Notes: generated by a model not told the origin, from the letters alone. A stretch of 64,000 bases of DNA from Coriolopsis trogii (GCA_020543525.1 JAHYIO010000037.1:1860001-1924000); one strand, 5' to 3'; shown: positions 48,522 to 60,341, counted from the stretch's first letter. Program-made: numbers and translations.

Positions 48522-50525
48522 ATGTTGTCTTTGTCTGTCCGGCTCTCGCGTCGCTCCTGTCTCCCCTCATGCATCGCCCGTAAACTCTCTACTGCATCCA
48601 CTGAACCTGTGAAGCCTTACTATGTTACAACACCCATATTCTATCCTAATGCTGGTACGTTGACCCCATTCAGGCATATGACACTGCCTACCTAACGTTC
48701 TCCGTAACAGCCCCTCATATCGGACATCTCCACTCTCTCGTAGTTGCGGACATCTACGCGCGTTATGCAGGAATATCCGACCCGAATAGGCCTGTACTCT
48801 TCGTGAACGGTACCGACGAGCATGGCCTCAAAATACAGAATGCCGCGAGAGCGAGAGGTATGGATCCTCGCGAGTTCTGTGACGAGTTGAGCGAACACTT
48901 CCGTGTACGTCCTGTGAGGCTTGTATGTTTGCATGCTGTTGATCTATTTCAATGCGAGATAGACCCTGATCAAAAAGGCTAACGTCCGGGTCACCCGCTT
49001 TACACGAACCACGTCGAGACGTCACCGCGAGGCAGTCCAGGAATTGTGGGTGAGTCATGAACCTTCCCTCCTCCCATACGCAACAGAATCCTGTCGCGCT
49101 CGTCTCGGACACGCACGTATGCACGCATATACTCACTCCCTCGATGCAGAAAGCACTAGATGCGAAGGGTTTCCTGTACAAGGGTTCCCATGCAGGGTGG
49201 TACTCGGTCTCTGACGAAACATTCTACCCTTCCAAGCAAGTTGAATGCAAAGAAAAGGACGGCGTTGAGTATCACATCTCAACGTTATCTGGTTCTCGAG
49301 TCGAGTGGCAGGAGGAAGAAAACTACAAGTTCCGCCTCTCCCACTTCCGCCAATCTCTGACTTCGCACTACGCGTCACATCCTGATGCGATTAAACCGTC
49401 GCAGCACCATACAGACATCATGGCAGCTTTACAGGGACCGTTGGAAGATCTGTCGGTGTCGCGCAAAAGGTCTCGCCTCACGTGGGGCATCCCGGTACCG
49501 AACGACCCTGAACATACGATCTACGTATGGATCGACGCGTTGACAGCTTATCTCTCGTCCGTCCGATACCCCTGGGAGTCGACTCATGGCGATGGTTTCA
49601 GCCAAGGCTGGCCACCAAACTTGCAAGTCATCGGCAAGGATATCTTGCGGTATGTTCCCCGCACCACCTGTCGCGGTCAAGTACCGCATTTAACCTTGTA
49701 GTATTCCAGATTCCATGCCATCTACTTCCCGGCCATGCTACAGGCCCTCGGCCTTCCCTTACCACAGCAGCTACTCGCACACTCGCATTGGACCGTCGAT
49801 CATACCAAGATGTCCAAGTCGTTGGGGAATGTCGCGGATCCCATTAAGGCAATTGACGAGTACGGCATAGACCTTGTGCGGTTCTACCTCGCCCGTGTCG
49901 GAGGGCGCTTCAAGGACGACGTCGACTGGTCGATGGAGCAACTCGAGAGGCACAACAAGGAAATCATCTCGCAGCTCGGCAACCTCTTCATGCGTGCAGC
50001 GTCACACAAGCTCATGAGAGTCACCTCCAGGGTGACACGACCGAAGGTTGTGGACATCCCCCAAACCCAGGTGTATGCGTCGCTGCGCCGCACACTTCAA
50101 AAGCTTCCGTCGACTGTGGACAGGCTCATGAAGGGTTTCCACGTCGCGGATGCCGTGGAAGCGATCATGGTTGCCCTGCAGGAGGTACGAAAGATACTCT
50201 CCCATGTGTACTCTATTTCTGACGCGTTTTGGCCATTCTTCTCCAGGCGAACTGGCTCATGACACACGCTGCTCCTTGGTCCAAAGAGGTCCCGCCGAGC
50301 GTGGCTGCCGAAGTCCAGGTGCTGGTGCTGGAAACACTTCGCCTGTGTGGGATACTCCTCCAACCTATCATGCCGGAGAAAACAAGCACGCTATTGGACC
50401 TCCTCACGATCTCGCCGAAACAGCGTAATCTAGCTGATGCAGTGTTCGGGAAGGCAGAGTTCGGGTATATCCCTACTGGCGTCCGGTTATTCGATCTGAC
50501 TCAGACGAATGCACCAAGGATGTAG
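48522..50525 (+). CDS. MSM1: Mitochondrial methionyl-tRNA synthetase
   Basis: The start at 48522 gives MLSLSVRLSRRSCLPSCIAR, a Ser/Arg-rich leader of mitochondrial type. It leads into PYYVTTPIFYPNAAPHIGHL, the class I HIGH motif, after a short intron. ANGTDEHG-like FVNGTDEHGLKIQ follows. The KMSKS loop is in DHTKMSKSLGNVADP near 49800. An intact anticodon-binding helical domain (about 49880-50500) ends TQTNAPRM. The enzyme charges tRNA-Met, here probably in the mitochondrion. The catalytic domain appears complete with one connective peptide and no visible zinc knuckle, as in mitochondrial forms. Introns are short (about 48656-48710, 48905-48970 and others). Confidence 0.93.
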
Positions 50526-51425
50526 AGACAGTACGTACGCATCGCACGTATGTAGTTGAATTGTGTGCATGTGAGTATAACTCGTTGGCTCAGCGCTGCT
50601 CGTTTAGCCAGCCCAGGCCCCAGGCTTATCGGTGCCATATGCAGAGCGCTCCAACGAGTTCTCAGTGATCACCGCTCTAGGAGCTGTCAAGATCTTTTCT
50701 TGCTCGCCACGGGGATGCCGGTACGACCATTCTAGCCTGCCATCTGACCACAGTCTGTTCTTCACCCAAGAGGTTGACATGCGTGGCAAAGTATTGTTGA
50801 TCCCGACTACGAATCAGCCTACCCGTGCCCATCAAATCACTGACGATATCTTAATGATGAACCTTCAACGCGAGAAGGACTGGTCGGAGCAGTCGGAATT
50901 GGGTTGAGTGAGGCTTTGCCCGGGTGTTGTTGTGGTTCAACATTCATGCATATGCCAATGGGTTACCTAGCCGACGGTTAAGTTAACGTTCAGGGGGCCA
51001 AGCTTCGTACGTCCCATTTGGGTTCGGCTTGTGCTGCACCCGGAGGAGCACAAACCTGGGCAAGAGCAAGACCTGTTTAGCAAGGACGACATCAAGAAAT
51101 CAGCTCGTGAAATCGCAGGTAGCTTGGTACCCACGGCGTGGGCTCGACAGACGTGCCTGACGACTACACAGAGCAAAGTCAGGCTGTGCGTCTGCACACC
51201 CATCAGGACGCCCACATAATCGAGATAGGAACTGTCACGTCCCAGCATGATGGTTGGATTCAATCACTGGGGAAGACCGTATAAGTGATTTCCGACATCA
51301 GGTAGTGGTCAACGGGAGGGACAGCGCTTGGCTGGTGGTTGCCCACCCAGTACCCGGGGTCTCTGACATTACTTTGTGAGGCACGATGTGAGAAGCTTTG
51401 AAGCTTCTTGTACGGTTGCCCCGGG
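50526..51425. other. Intergenic region, no supported gene
   Basis: Small frames occur on both strands (50604-50789 minus, 50632-50907 plus, 50967-51263 minus). None has a recognisable domain. The 50604-50789 minus frame (WVKNRLWSDGRLEWSYRHPR) is the most protein-like but stands alone without clear splice partners. Confidence 0.4.
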
Positions 51426-51433
51426 TATATAAA
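51426..51433 (+). promoter_or_regulatory. TATA box of the beta-trefoil protein gene
   Basis: TATATAAA lies about 205 bp before the ATG at 51638. A pyrimidine-rich tract (51465-51510) follows at the distance expected for transcription start sites in highly expressed fungal genes. Confidence 0.65.
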
Positions 51434-51637
51434 CCCGCGTCTCTCGGAGCTCGAGTCCATTCCCCTTTCTCCTCTCCCCGTCCCGTCTTCTCGCCTTTCT
51501 CTCCGTCCCACCGACTCCTTGCCTCTCGACGAGGGTTTCTGCTTTATCTTTCCTTGACGCGACTCCACGGCTAGTCCAGTCCTTGTCCCTCGACGCTTAC
51601 GCTCCACGCATTACAATACCCCTTCCCTGCATTCGCT

Positions 51638-53648
51638 ATGATGCTCTCGGCTGTATCAAGTCTTCTTCTCGCCGCTGCTCTCTCCCAGGCTGTGCCGCTC
51701 AACCCTCGTTTGGTTAAACTCGACCCCGCTGCCACCGCCGAGGCGCAACAGCGTGATAACACCGCTACACGTGCCCTCTCAAACACCGCCATCAAGGTCA
51801 GTAACGGCACTGTGAGGGTGTGTTTGAAGGAGAACTCATAGTGTTGTTGCAGACCAGTGACGGCCAGTGTCTCTTCGTCGTGAGCGGCTCGGGCGACTTC
51901 AGGGAGAACCTCACCCCTGTTCAGGTCGGTCCCTGCGACGGCTCAGACGGTCAGAAGGTCAGAACCACTTTTCCTGTGCCTCTTTGCTGCCGCATCCGCT
52001 CACCAACCTTATTGTGCAGTGGGACGTTATCACGGCAGGCGTCCACAATGACAGGCCCGGCTTTGCTCTCATTGTCAGCTCGCTCACCCAGGCGTGCCTC
52101 AACTTCGACCCGCGTCGCGCGGCAGGCAACCAGGTCATCCTCTTCTCCTGCGGTGGACGCGCCGACGGTGGCGGTCAGGTCACGGACTCGCAGCTTTTCC
52201 CCTTCGACCCCTCGAAGACGGCGAACGTTGCCCTCACGCCCGCGAATTCCAACAACCAGGTCGTGCTCACGGTTGCCAACGGCCTTCTTGACCAGACCGC
52301 CGGCTCGCCGGCTCAGGCGAGCGGTAACGAACTGTTCACGTTCGGAGACGCCGCGTCGGCGCCCGCCCCTGCACCCCCAGCCCAGAGTTCCAGCGCTTCG
52401 GCTGCGATCCCCCCGAGCGCAACGCCTCCCCCCGCTCAAACTGCGAGCCCGACGACCCCCGTGCCTGTTTCGCGCGCAGGCGGCAAGCTCGACCCATCCG
52501 CTGCCGCTGAGGCGAACCAGCGCGATGACACCGCTACGCGTGCTCTCTCTGGGGTCGCGATCAAGACGAACGACGGGAACTGTCTGACTGTCGACGCGAC
52601 CGCGGGTGACTTCCGTGAGAACCTTATCCCGATCGAGGCCAAGGCGTGCGATGGCTCCGCTGGCCAACAGTGGGACTTCATCACGTCTGGCAAGCACAAC
52701 AACGTCGCCGGCCAGACTCTCATTGTCAGCGCGCTCACTCAGGGCTGCCTGAACTTCGACGACAGGCGCGCGGCTGGTGACCAGGTCATCCTCTTCTCGT
52801 GCGGTGGCCGCGCGGACGGCGATGGGAAGGTCACCGACTCTCAGTTGTTCGCGTTCGACCCGGCCAAGACGGCTAGCGTACCGATTGTCCCCAAGAACGG
52901 TAACGGCAAGGTTCTGTTCACGATCGCGAACGGCAAGCTCGACCAGAGCTCAGGCTCTGCGGATGCTGCCAGCGGGAACCAGCTCTTCACCTTTGGCGAT
53001 GCCGCCGCAGCCCCCGCACCCGCCCCATCGTCGAGCGTGCCCGCTGAGACTGTGCCGAGCGCGACCCCCGCCCCTCCCCCTGCTCAGACCGCCAGCCCGA
53101 CCACTCCCGTTCCCGTCTCGCGCGCAGGCGGCAGGCTTGACCCGACCGCTGCCGCTGAGGCCAACCAGCGTGACAACACCGCGACCCGTGCCCTCTCTGG
53201 GGTCGCGATCAAGACAAAGGACGGCCAGTGCCTGACTGTTGACGCGACCGCGGGCGACTTCCGCGAGAACCTTATCCCGATTGAGGCGAAGGCGTGCGAT
53301 GGCTCCGCTGGCCAACAGTGGGACTTTATCACGTCTGGCAAGCACAACAACGTCGCCGGTCAAACGCTCATTGTCAGCGCGCTCACTCAGGGCTGCCTGA
53401 ACTTCGACGACAGGCGCGCGGCTGGTGACCAGGTCATCCTCTTCTCGTGCGGTGGCCGCGCGGACGGTGATGGGAAGGTCACGGACTCTCAGCTGTTCGC
53501 GTTCGACGCGGCCAAGACGAAGGACGTGCCGATCGTCCCCAAGAACGGACAGGGTAACGTTCTGTTCACTATCAACAACGGCAAGCTCGACCAGAGCTCG
53601 GGCTCGGCGGCGTCCGCCAGTGGCAACCAGCTTTTCACGTTTGCGTGA
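51638..53648 (+). CDS. Secreted protein with three ricin-B-type beta-trefoil units
   Basis: The protein begins with a signal peptide, MMLSAVSSLLLAAALSQAVP. Three units of one design follow, each with CLTVDATAGDFRENLIPIEA-like sequence, a GQQWDFI motif of the QxW class, then a stretch ending NFDDRRAAGDQVILFSCGG. Pro/Ala-rich linkers (AAIPPSATPPPAQTASPTTP and similar) join the units. Units 2 and 3 are nearly identical in DNA, offset by 648 bp. Unit 1 is more diverged and carries two introns, which units 2 and 3 lack. Ricin-B-type folds bind sugars or other ligands; no enzyme or toxin domain is visible, so a lectin-like or cell-wall role is the more likely reading. The stop is at 53646-53648. 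Confidence 0.85.
52434..53648 (+). repeat. Tandem 648-bp coding repeat, two near-identical units
   Basis: The sequence CGCGCGCAGGCGG recurs at 52471 and 53119, giving a period of 648 bp (216 codons). Long runs are identical, including the stretch coding SALTQGCLNFDDRRAAGDQV in both copies. The second unit ends at the stop codon. Confidence 0.85.
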
Positions 53649-54606
53649 GCTTCTGGCCCGTGTGCTAGACGTTGACTCGTTCGCCCCGGCCAGGCTGGAC
53701 GGATACCATGATGACAATAGGCAGAAGAATATACGGCGAGACGGATCTGTTTGGGAAGCTTTGTTTGTGACTGCGTGTATGGTTAGTTGAATAGTCGCTT
53801 GCTTGCTTGTAGCTCGCACATTTGGTCCGACTTGATTGTCGGCAATACACATTCCTTGAAGGGTGGAAACATGCCAAATCCTCCTGCAGAGTGCCCCGAA
53901 GACAGCTGTACTAAAATACTAAACACAATGGCCAGAAGCTTAAGGCTGTGTGATTGCAGGTCTACGAATATGAATAAAAGTTGAAGCAGCGCGGGGCCTG
54001 GGTAGAGAGGTACTAGAGGAATCAAGGATACACGCCGTGGCCATGATCCCGCATGACGATATGGGCGCTAGACCGCTATCATCCTCAATACAGCCGTACG
54101 TAGTAACATCACCATTTCTACTTCCCACCGCAGCCGTCGCTACCTCCGACAACTTGATCACTTCGATAGGTACTACTTATGCGGTCTCGTCATACCTAGC
54201 CTTGGTGATGTCACGCAATCGTACGAGATCAGGAGGAGACGACTACGACGAGGACGCCAGTCGCCATTGATGCTTCCGGTCAGTCCGACTTCGTCGGTAA
54301 ACGTCAATAACGACCGAGGCTGGAGCTCGCAGAAGACAGGTCACATCACCTTCGCATGCTTCAGTCTGGTCATGCGTTCCTCATAAGAGACTTCAACCAA
54401 GCATTTCGCATGCCTCTGACCTCATGGTTGTCATCAATACCGAACCACTCGTGCATCGACTGCGTGCAGCGCCTCCGTAGCATGTGGGGACGCCTGTCAT
54501 GCGGCCTCCACTAGCGACGGCATATATATGTAGCCCATGTAACGCGACCACGGGCTCTGCAACCCGCACTGGACTCGTCACTCAGGTCCTTTCCCCCCTC
54601 AACGCC
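53649..54606. other. Intergenic region with TATA box for the GH76 gene
   Basis: No gene is seen in about 960 bp. TATATATG at 54523-54530 lies 77 bp before the start at 54607 and probably serves that gene. Confidence 0.5.
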
Positions 54607-56255
54607 ATGCTCTTCCGCGGATTCGCGATTCTCGTGCTCTCTGCGCTAGTTTGCGCACAGGACCTTGGTGTGCCCACTGCATGGCGTGTATGTTCCCCGA
54701 TTCTGCTATATGGCGCTGTATTTGACCTGACTGTGTTGTTTTATCAGGAATTCAGCAACAAGTACACTCTCCAGCAGCGTCAGCAGAAGGCCAAGGCCGG
54801 TATCGATGCCATTGCCAGCAAGCAGCTGTCCAACGCCGAGTTCCAAGACGTCGGCTACTGGGGCTCTGCTGCCACCGTATACTCCGCCATGGCCAACTAT
54901 GACCACTTTGTCAAGACGACGACATACAAGACCCAGGTGACCAATGGGCTCAACACGGCGTTCAGCCAGCACGCGCACTTTGATCAGGTACGCGTTCGGG
55001 GTCATTCTGACTGGGGACATTGGAGTTCATGATGTTTCCCCGTAGTTTGGCTACAATGACGACGCTCTATGGTGGGCGACTGCAGCCTACTACGCATACC
55101 GCGCGTACGGCGACAACAACTTGCTCAACCACGCCATAGACACTTGGAATGCCGTTCTCCCTTTGTGATTCTTCCTTCAAAACGTTACTCGGCCGCTCGG
55201 AGCGCTGACCTCTGTCCTACTAGCCAGGTCACGGCTGCGCAGGCATCATCTGGCAGCACCAATGTCAAGAACTTCGCAATCCGAGGCTCGTGCAACGGTG
55301 TCACTAACGCAGGTGCTGTCTTCTGGCGGCCCGTCAACGATGATGACGCTATGAATTCCGTTACGACCGGGTACGTCTGGAATCGTGACCATGGCTCTTA
55401 TAGTAGTATCCGACCTCATGAGGACAACTTTCAACAGCCTCTTCCTCACACTCTCGGCATACCTGGCGCAGGCGAAGGGGGACAGCAAGTATACCAACGC
55501 AGCCATCGCTGCCTCTAACTGGATCCGGAACGCGAACACGAATGCGAATAACATTGTGCTCGACACCATCCACGCCAAGGACTGCTCGCGCTCGCCCGAC
55601 AACTGGCTCTTCACGTACAACAGCGGCAAGTATATCGAGGGCACCTCCGTACTTGCCACGGTCACCAAGGACTCGAGCTGGCTCACCAAGTAGGTTCTCC
55701 TTCGCTCCATCTGCGCGTGTAGCAGAGATTGACGGGACAATAGGACGATCCAGGTCGCTGCTGCTGCGATGAAGAACGGCCCCTGGCAAGGTAGTAACGG
55801 GGTCATCACCGAGGGTGCCTCGCCCAACGCGGCCAACGATGGGGTCTACTTCAAGTGTCAGTATCCTTCCATGCAACTCTGTTTGAACACAGTGGCTGAA
55901 TTGAGCATCGTCACGAATCAGCGGCGTACGTCCGAGCTCTCAATGAGCTCTATCTGACGTCCGGCAACAACAACCTCAACACGCTCATCCACAGCTACCT
56001 CGTCGTCCAGGTGAGCTGTGCTTCTCTTGAATCGAGGTCCAGGGTGCATCGCGCATCGTTGCCTTGTACTCTCCATTTCGAATCCGTGAACAATGGTCGC
56101 TCACAAGATGCCTGCAGTATAACGCGATCCTCGAGCTCGCTGCAAACGGCTCGACGTACTCGTCCGCATGGGCGGGTCCCCCGCAGGGCTACACAGGCTG
56201 GGGCCAAGCCGCTGCGTTGGACAACCTGGTGTCTGCCATCACGTCCACTAGCTGA
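54607..56255 (+). CDS. Secreted glycoside hydrolase family 76, alpha-1,6-mannanase-like
   Basis: A signal peptide, MLFRGFAILVLSALVCAQ, is followed across a short intron by EFSNKYTLQQRQQKAKAGID. GYWGSAATVYSAMANYDHFV lies in the first helices. GYNDDALWWATAAYYAYRAY carries the paired Asp that supplies the catalytic residues of GH76. CNGVTNAGAVFWRP and DSSWLTK-like segments follow, then the C-terminal GYTGWGQAAALDNLVSAITS. GH76 enzymes act on alpha-1,6-mannan of fungal walls or bacterial and yeast mannan. No GPI signal is visible, unlike Dfg5-type members, so it is probably a free secreted enzyme. About seven introns are present. Confidence 0.88.
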
Positions 56256-56745
56256 ACAGCTTCCACTCTGTTTATACGCGCAGTAGTACACGCGCGATCC
56301 ATGTACGTTGAATAACGAACACCTGCCGCTTGACCTTCCTGCTTGAGTTTCGAACACGCCTGTCCCTCGGACCTCTCTTCATCATCTCAGCCTTGGATTG
56401 TGGCCTCGCGGAACTGGCAAGATCTTCCCGGTATGGACGCATAGCCGGTCTGTGGGACATCTGCCATCGTTGCCCAATTACCGGGGTAGCTGATGTGGCG
56501 CGGTTGCTCAATGATCCTTTTGCTTCTGGATTTCTGGAACGACCACTGAGTGTGCTACGAGGCACAAGCTGCTCAAATTCCTTGTTGCTGCCTGGGCCAC
56601 GCGCGGTTGACGAACGCGGCCCGACTGCCACAAAGTACATCATGTTCGTATGTGCAGTCTGAAGGCACCAAACCATCCACTGCACGTCGTCTGAGTTGCC
56701 TTGCACATTTGGGTTCGTTATGCAGAGCTGCGTACACTTCCCATG
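56256..56745. other. Convergent 3' intergenic region
   Basis: About 490 bp lie between the stops of the GH76 gene (+) and the first DUF1963-like gene (-). No gene is supported. Confidence 0.55.
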
Positions 56746-57703
56746 TCACCAATTGCCGCCAATCGTCATCGCTAGCACATCAGGGTGTAACGTGCACTGG
56801 CTGATCCACGTATTACCCACAACCGACAGCTTCAAGTCCACATTCCAGACGTCAGTATCAAAGTCTGAGCCACTGAATGCACATCATCACCGACGACTTA
56901 CTGGGGCTCCTTCATCCGTACTTGTACCCAGCTGGAGCAGGCAGCGCCAGTCACTCTGCTGGTTCCCGCCGTCTGCCGTGCATCTCGGGCACTGATCCTC
57001 CAACTCGCAACTGTAGAACTTGCCTGGGAAACCGCAACGTGACGTCAGCGTGAACGGACGCAGCTCATGCGGATACAGATCTATGACCCAAGTCGAGACC
57101 GCATGGCTCACCTTGAATCGGGTACCCGAGCAGCTTGAGACCCCACACGGGCGCGTGGGCCTCGTACACCTCTTCGTCCTCCACGATGTGCGCGTCCTCG
57201 TGCAGCATCTCCGGCCGGCCCGCAGCCCACCGAGAGATGACGCGCAGAGGCAAGAAGAACTTGTCCTCCCCCATCTCCGCGCGCGCGTTCTCGACGGCCT
57301 CCGTGCCCGCCTGCAGGCTTCCGTGATCGAGTTGCGCGACGCGCACGAGCCAGGCGGCGCTCTCGGTCCCCCCGCCGCCGGAGACGATGCACTGTTGGAA
57401 ACACTCGGCACATTCGTCGATCGCGCACACGAAGACCTGGAACACGACGCTGCACCCGGGTTTCGGGCGCACTCCCACTTTCTCGCGGAACTCGGAGGGC
57501 GTTTGGGGGGACGAGACGTTGATCTGGATGTACGGGATGAGGCGCTCCTCGCACTCGCCGCAGAAGGGCCAGTCCTCTCCGGGAAGGAGCGCGGGCTGTG
57601 AACCGCCGAAGATGGCAGAGATATCTCCGTCGAGGATGTGTGGGTGGTCCGGGAGTGTTTCCGCGTACATAGGTAGGTAGGGTATGGCAAGCTCGATGGA
57701 CAT
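56746..57703 (-). CDS. YwqG/DUF1963-like protein, copy A
   Basis: The protein starts MSIELAIPYLPMYAETLPDH. The long first exon contains DISAIFGGSQPALLPGEDWP, then CGECEERLIPYIQINVSS and GCSVVFQVFVCAIDECAECF. After an intron come GKFYSCELEDQCPRC and SDWRCLLQLGTSTDEGAP. A last exon joins in phase as LSVVGNTWISQCTLHPDVLA and ends MTIGGNW. The FGG.P...DWP.C..C..L...IQ pattern is that of YwqG-type domains, whose function is poorly known. Cysteine pairs suggest metal binding. The acceptor before LSVVGN (GACTTGAAG) is deduced because it keeps the frame in both paralogues. A TATATA lies 51 bp before the start. The neighbour to the right is a paralogue on the same strand. Confidence 0.75.
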
Positions 57704-57753
57704 GTTGGGTCTTGCAACGGCTGCCTCGGAGAGTGGCGGACAGGGAGAGAAGA

Positions 57754-57759
57754 TATATA
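57754..57759 (-). promoter_or_regulatory. TATA box of the DUF1963-like copy A gene
   Basis: TATATA on the minus strand lies 51 bp upstream of the ATG at 57703 and supports that start over the longer in-frame ORF. Confidence 0.5.
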
Positions 57760-57984
57760 CTGCTGCGATGGTCTGGGCGTGTGTCATGCGGGCGCCGGGT
57801 ATTGAATGCCAATATCCAATTGGGTATACGATCTGAATCGGTATTTGCGCCCATAGAACCTAGACTTCGCTAGGTGTACGTGAGGCAGAAAGTGCAGTCT
57901 GATGATGTTCAAAGTCGCTCGATGATTCAAGATAATCGCTGTCCGCACATCTTATAGGTCTTGGGGAACACGTACACATCCGGT

Positions 57985-58910
57985 CTACCAATCCCCGCCT
58001 ATAGTCATAGCAAGCACGTCAGGGTGTACCGCGCATTGGTTGATCCACGTGTTGCCAACGACGCATAGCTTCATGTCCCAGCCCGCAACATCAATTCAAA
58101 ACCGCGTTAGGTGGATGATGATTCACGCAGACTTACCGGGGCCCCTTCTTCAGTACTCGTCCCGAGTTGGAGCAGGCATCGCCAGCTGCAGTTATCTGCT
58201 CCACCATCTTCATCCAAGCCTTTCGGACACTCCTCCATTTCTGAACTGTACAACTTGCCTGCGACACAATCGTATATCAACCCTCGCAGTGCACGCAAAC
58301 AGGCAAGAGACGCGACACCGGACTCACCTTGGATTGGAAACCCAAGCAACTTTAGACCCTCTGCCGGTGCGTGGGTCTCGTAAAAGTCCTCGTCAAACTC
58401 AGCCTCGTCCATTGTCTCTGGCCGACCGGCAGCCCACCGCGACACGACCCGCAGGGGCAAGAAGAACTTGTCCTCCTCCATCTCCTCTCGCGCTCTCGCA
58501 GCTTCTGCAGCGCCTGTTTGGAGTCGCGCAGGATCGAGCTGGCTGAGACGCACGAGCCAGGCGGGGCGCTCGTCATCGGTGCCGCCCCCACCGGAAACGA
58601 TGCAATCCTGGAAGCACGCCGCATCCACGTCGCTCGCGCACACGAAGACCTGCAGCACGACGCTGCAGCCAGGCTCCGGGGACACCCCGACTTTCTGACG
58701 GAACTCGGAGGGTGTTTGGGGCGAAGAGACGTTGATCTGGATGTACGGGATGAGATGCTCGTCGCAGACGCCGCAGCGGGGCCAGTCCTCTTCCGGAAGG
58801 AGCGCAGGGCGCGAGCCGCCGAAGATGGCGGAGACGTCTCCGGTGAGGATGTTTGGGTGTTCAGCGCCTGGTTCTACGTAGACGGGGAGGTAGGGTGTCG
58901 CGAGCTCCAT
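57985..58910 (-). CDS. YwqG/DUF1963-like protein, copy B
   Basis: Three exons fit: 58328-58910, 58137-58258 and 57985-58068. The protein starts MELATPYLPVYVEPGAEHPN and includes DVSAIFGGSRPALLPEEDWP and CGVCDEHLIPYIQINVSS. The second exon reads KLYSSEMEECPKGLDEDGG then NCSWRCLLQLGTS. The last exon is LCVVGNTWINQCAVHPDVLA followed by MTIGGDW. It is clearly a paralogue of copy A, in the same order and phase, and so a tandem duplication. The cysteines of the DWP.C..C motif and the C-terminal VVGNTW.NQC.HPDVLA are kept in both copies, which suggests they matter. The function is unknown. Confidence 0.78.
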
Positions 58911-59086
58911 GTTGTGTGATGGAAGGCTTACCTTAGGAGAGGGAGAGAATGGAGGGAAGAGACAAGCTTTTGTATTGCGGTGGCCAGGCGGCGATCATGC
59001 GGGCGCTGGATGCTGCAAGTCATTGGCCAACTGGGGATATGATCAATTTGAATCATTATGCGTACCTGCGCTCACGAATCATAGAC

Positions 59087-59924
59087 TCAACAATCTGTGC
59101 GACAAAGCGGATGATTAAACCAAGATGTCCGTGGTAGACAGTGGTCCTGCGATATACATATAGACGGACAGCGAGCCATGATGCTCACCATTGCAGGGGA
59201 ATTGCCAACTCACCAGCATCATTAACCTACCACGTACCTCGACATCCCATCCATTATCTTCGCAGGCAAAGATCTTAGGTGGGAAACCGACCGCTCTGGC
59301 CGCCCAGCGCGAGTGTGCCTCAAGAGGCTCGGGAAGTCGAAGAGAAGGGACGGACTTAGGGCAAGTTCTCGCTCTCCTTGACTTATTCCAGTTTGAAAAC
59401 GGGTTGATAGCAACGAGATCCTCGAGATAGACTTGTGAAGCGTCGAGACCAGGCTCGTAGTCGTTGGAGTGGAACCATGTACGCAGTCCACGGAAGTGCG
59501 TTCCGTGCAAGGAGGCAAAACACTCACGGACGTCGGAGCCCCTTCGTGATAAGCCAGATAGGCCCCTCTCGGAATTGAGGTCGCGTTTTGCAAGGCTGAG
59601 CCTTTGATCGTGATCCGCTGTCGTCTGCCCGACAAACGTTTTTGTAATTGCGACCGGAAGAGGACGGGGCGTGGGTTGCGAGATATTCACGGCTGTTGGG
59701 CACTTACAGGTACATTTTGTAGACGCAGAGGACGATGAGCAGACCAGAACGAGGCGGAGTATAGTCAGCTCGAGCCTGATGCTCAGTCTGTGCGAACGAC
59801 CGCAGCGGCGGGAGGAGGGCGGGAGGCGCGGCGGAGGGAATTACCAAAAGCAGAACTTGCTTCCGTGAACGCCCGATCTGATGGGCGTCTGTCTTGAACC
59901 ACTGCACACTGTGGGCGCCGCCAT
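59087..59924 (-). CDS. Unrecognised gene, possibly frameshifted
   Basis: Minus-strand frames change within this stretch. From about 59650 to 59530 the most protein-like frame reads RITIKGSALQNATSIPRGAY then LAYHEGAPTS. From about 59540 to 59240 the better frame reads CFASLHGTHFRGLRTWFHSN and EDLVAINPFSNWNKSRRA, then LPEPLEAHSRWAARAVGFPP. The two meet near 59530, where either an intron or a frameshift must lie. A hydrophobic segment near 59730 (SGLLIVLCVYKMYL) suggests a membrane anchor. A GTACGT donor after CEDNGWDVE and a last exon ending LCRTDC are possible. I do not recognise the family. Confidence 0.4.
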
Positions 59925-60341
59925 GCTCCAATTGCCTACGTCGACAAGCTCAAGAACGGACACTAGCATCAGGTTTGTCGAAGACACGATGTGATTTTTT
60001 TACCCATGTTGTGCTCAAAACCTCATTCTAGGCGTAGCCTGTCTTGAGTCTTGTTGGACCCATCTGTCGGCCGGCGGAACGAGACGGAATGGATCCCTCT
60101 AGATGGTCTAGCTTCGGAGGACCAGCGGATGTCGGTTACTTTCCGAGGGCCTTTCGAGGACCCACAACACTGCCCCATCGCCCGGTTCTGGTAGGCCGTC
60201 GTGACCGTCCGGTCGAACGACGTGCTCCAGGCCCCGATATCCGCGAGTGCCGTCAACAATCCTACTGTCGCAACCGTGGGTGTTCCGGAAAAGCCAAGGC
60301 ATACACTCTCCATTGCCCGTACACCTCCGTTGTCTAGGTCA

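Noticed and set aside
59530..59690. Frame starting with a GTG codon at 59690 as the true start of the unknown gene
   Set aside because: GTG is not a normal start in fungal nuclear genes and the upstream sequence still looks coding.
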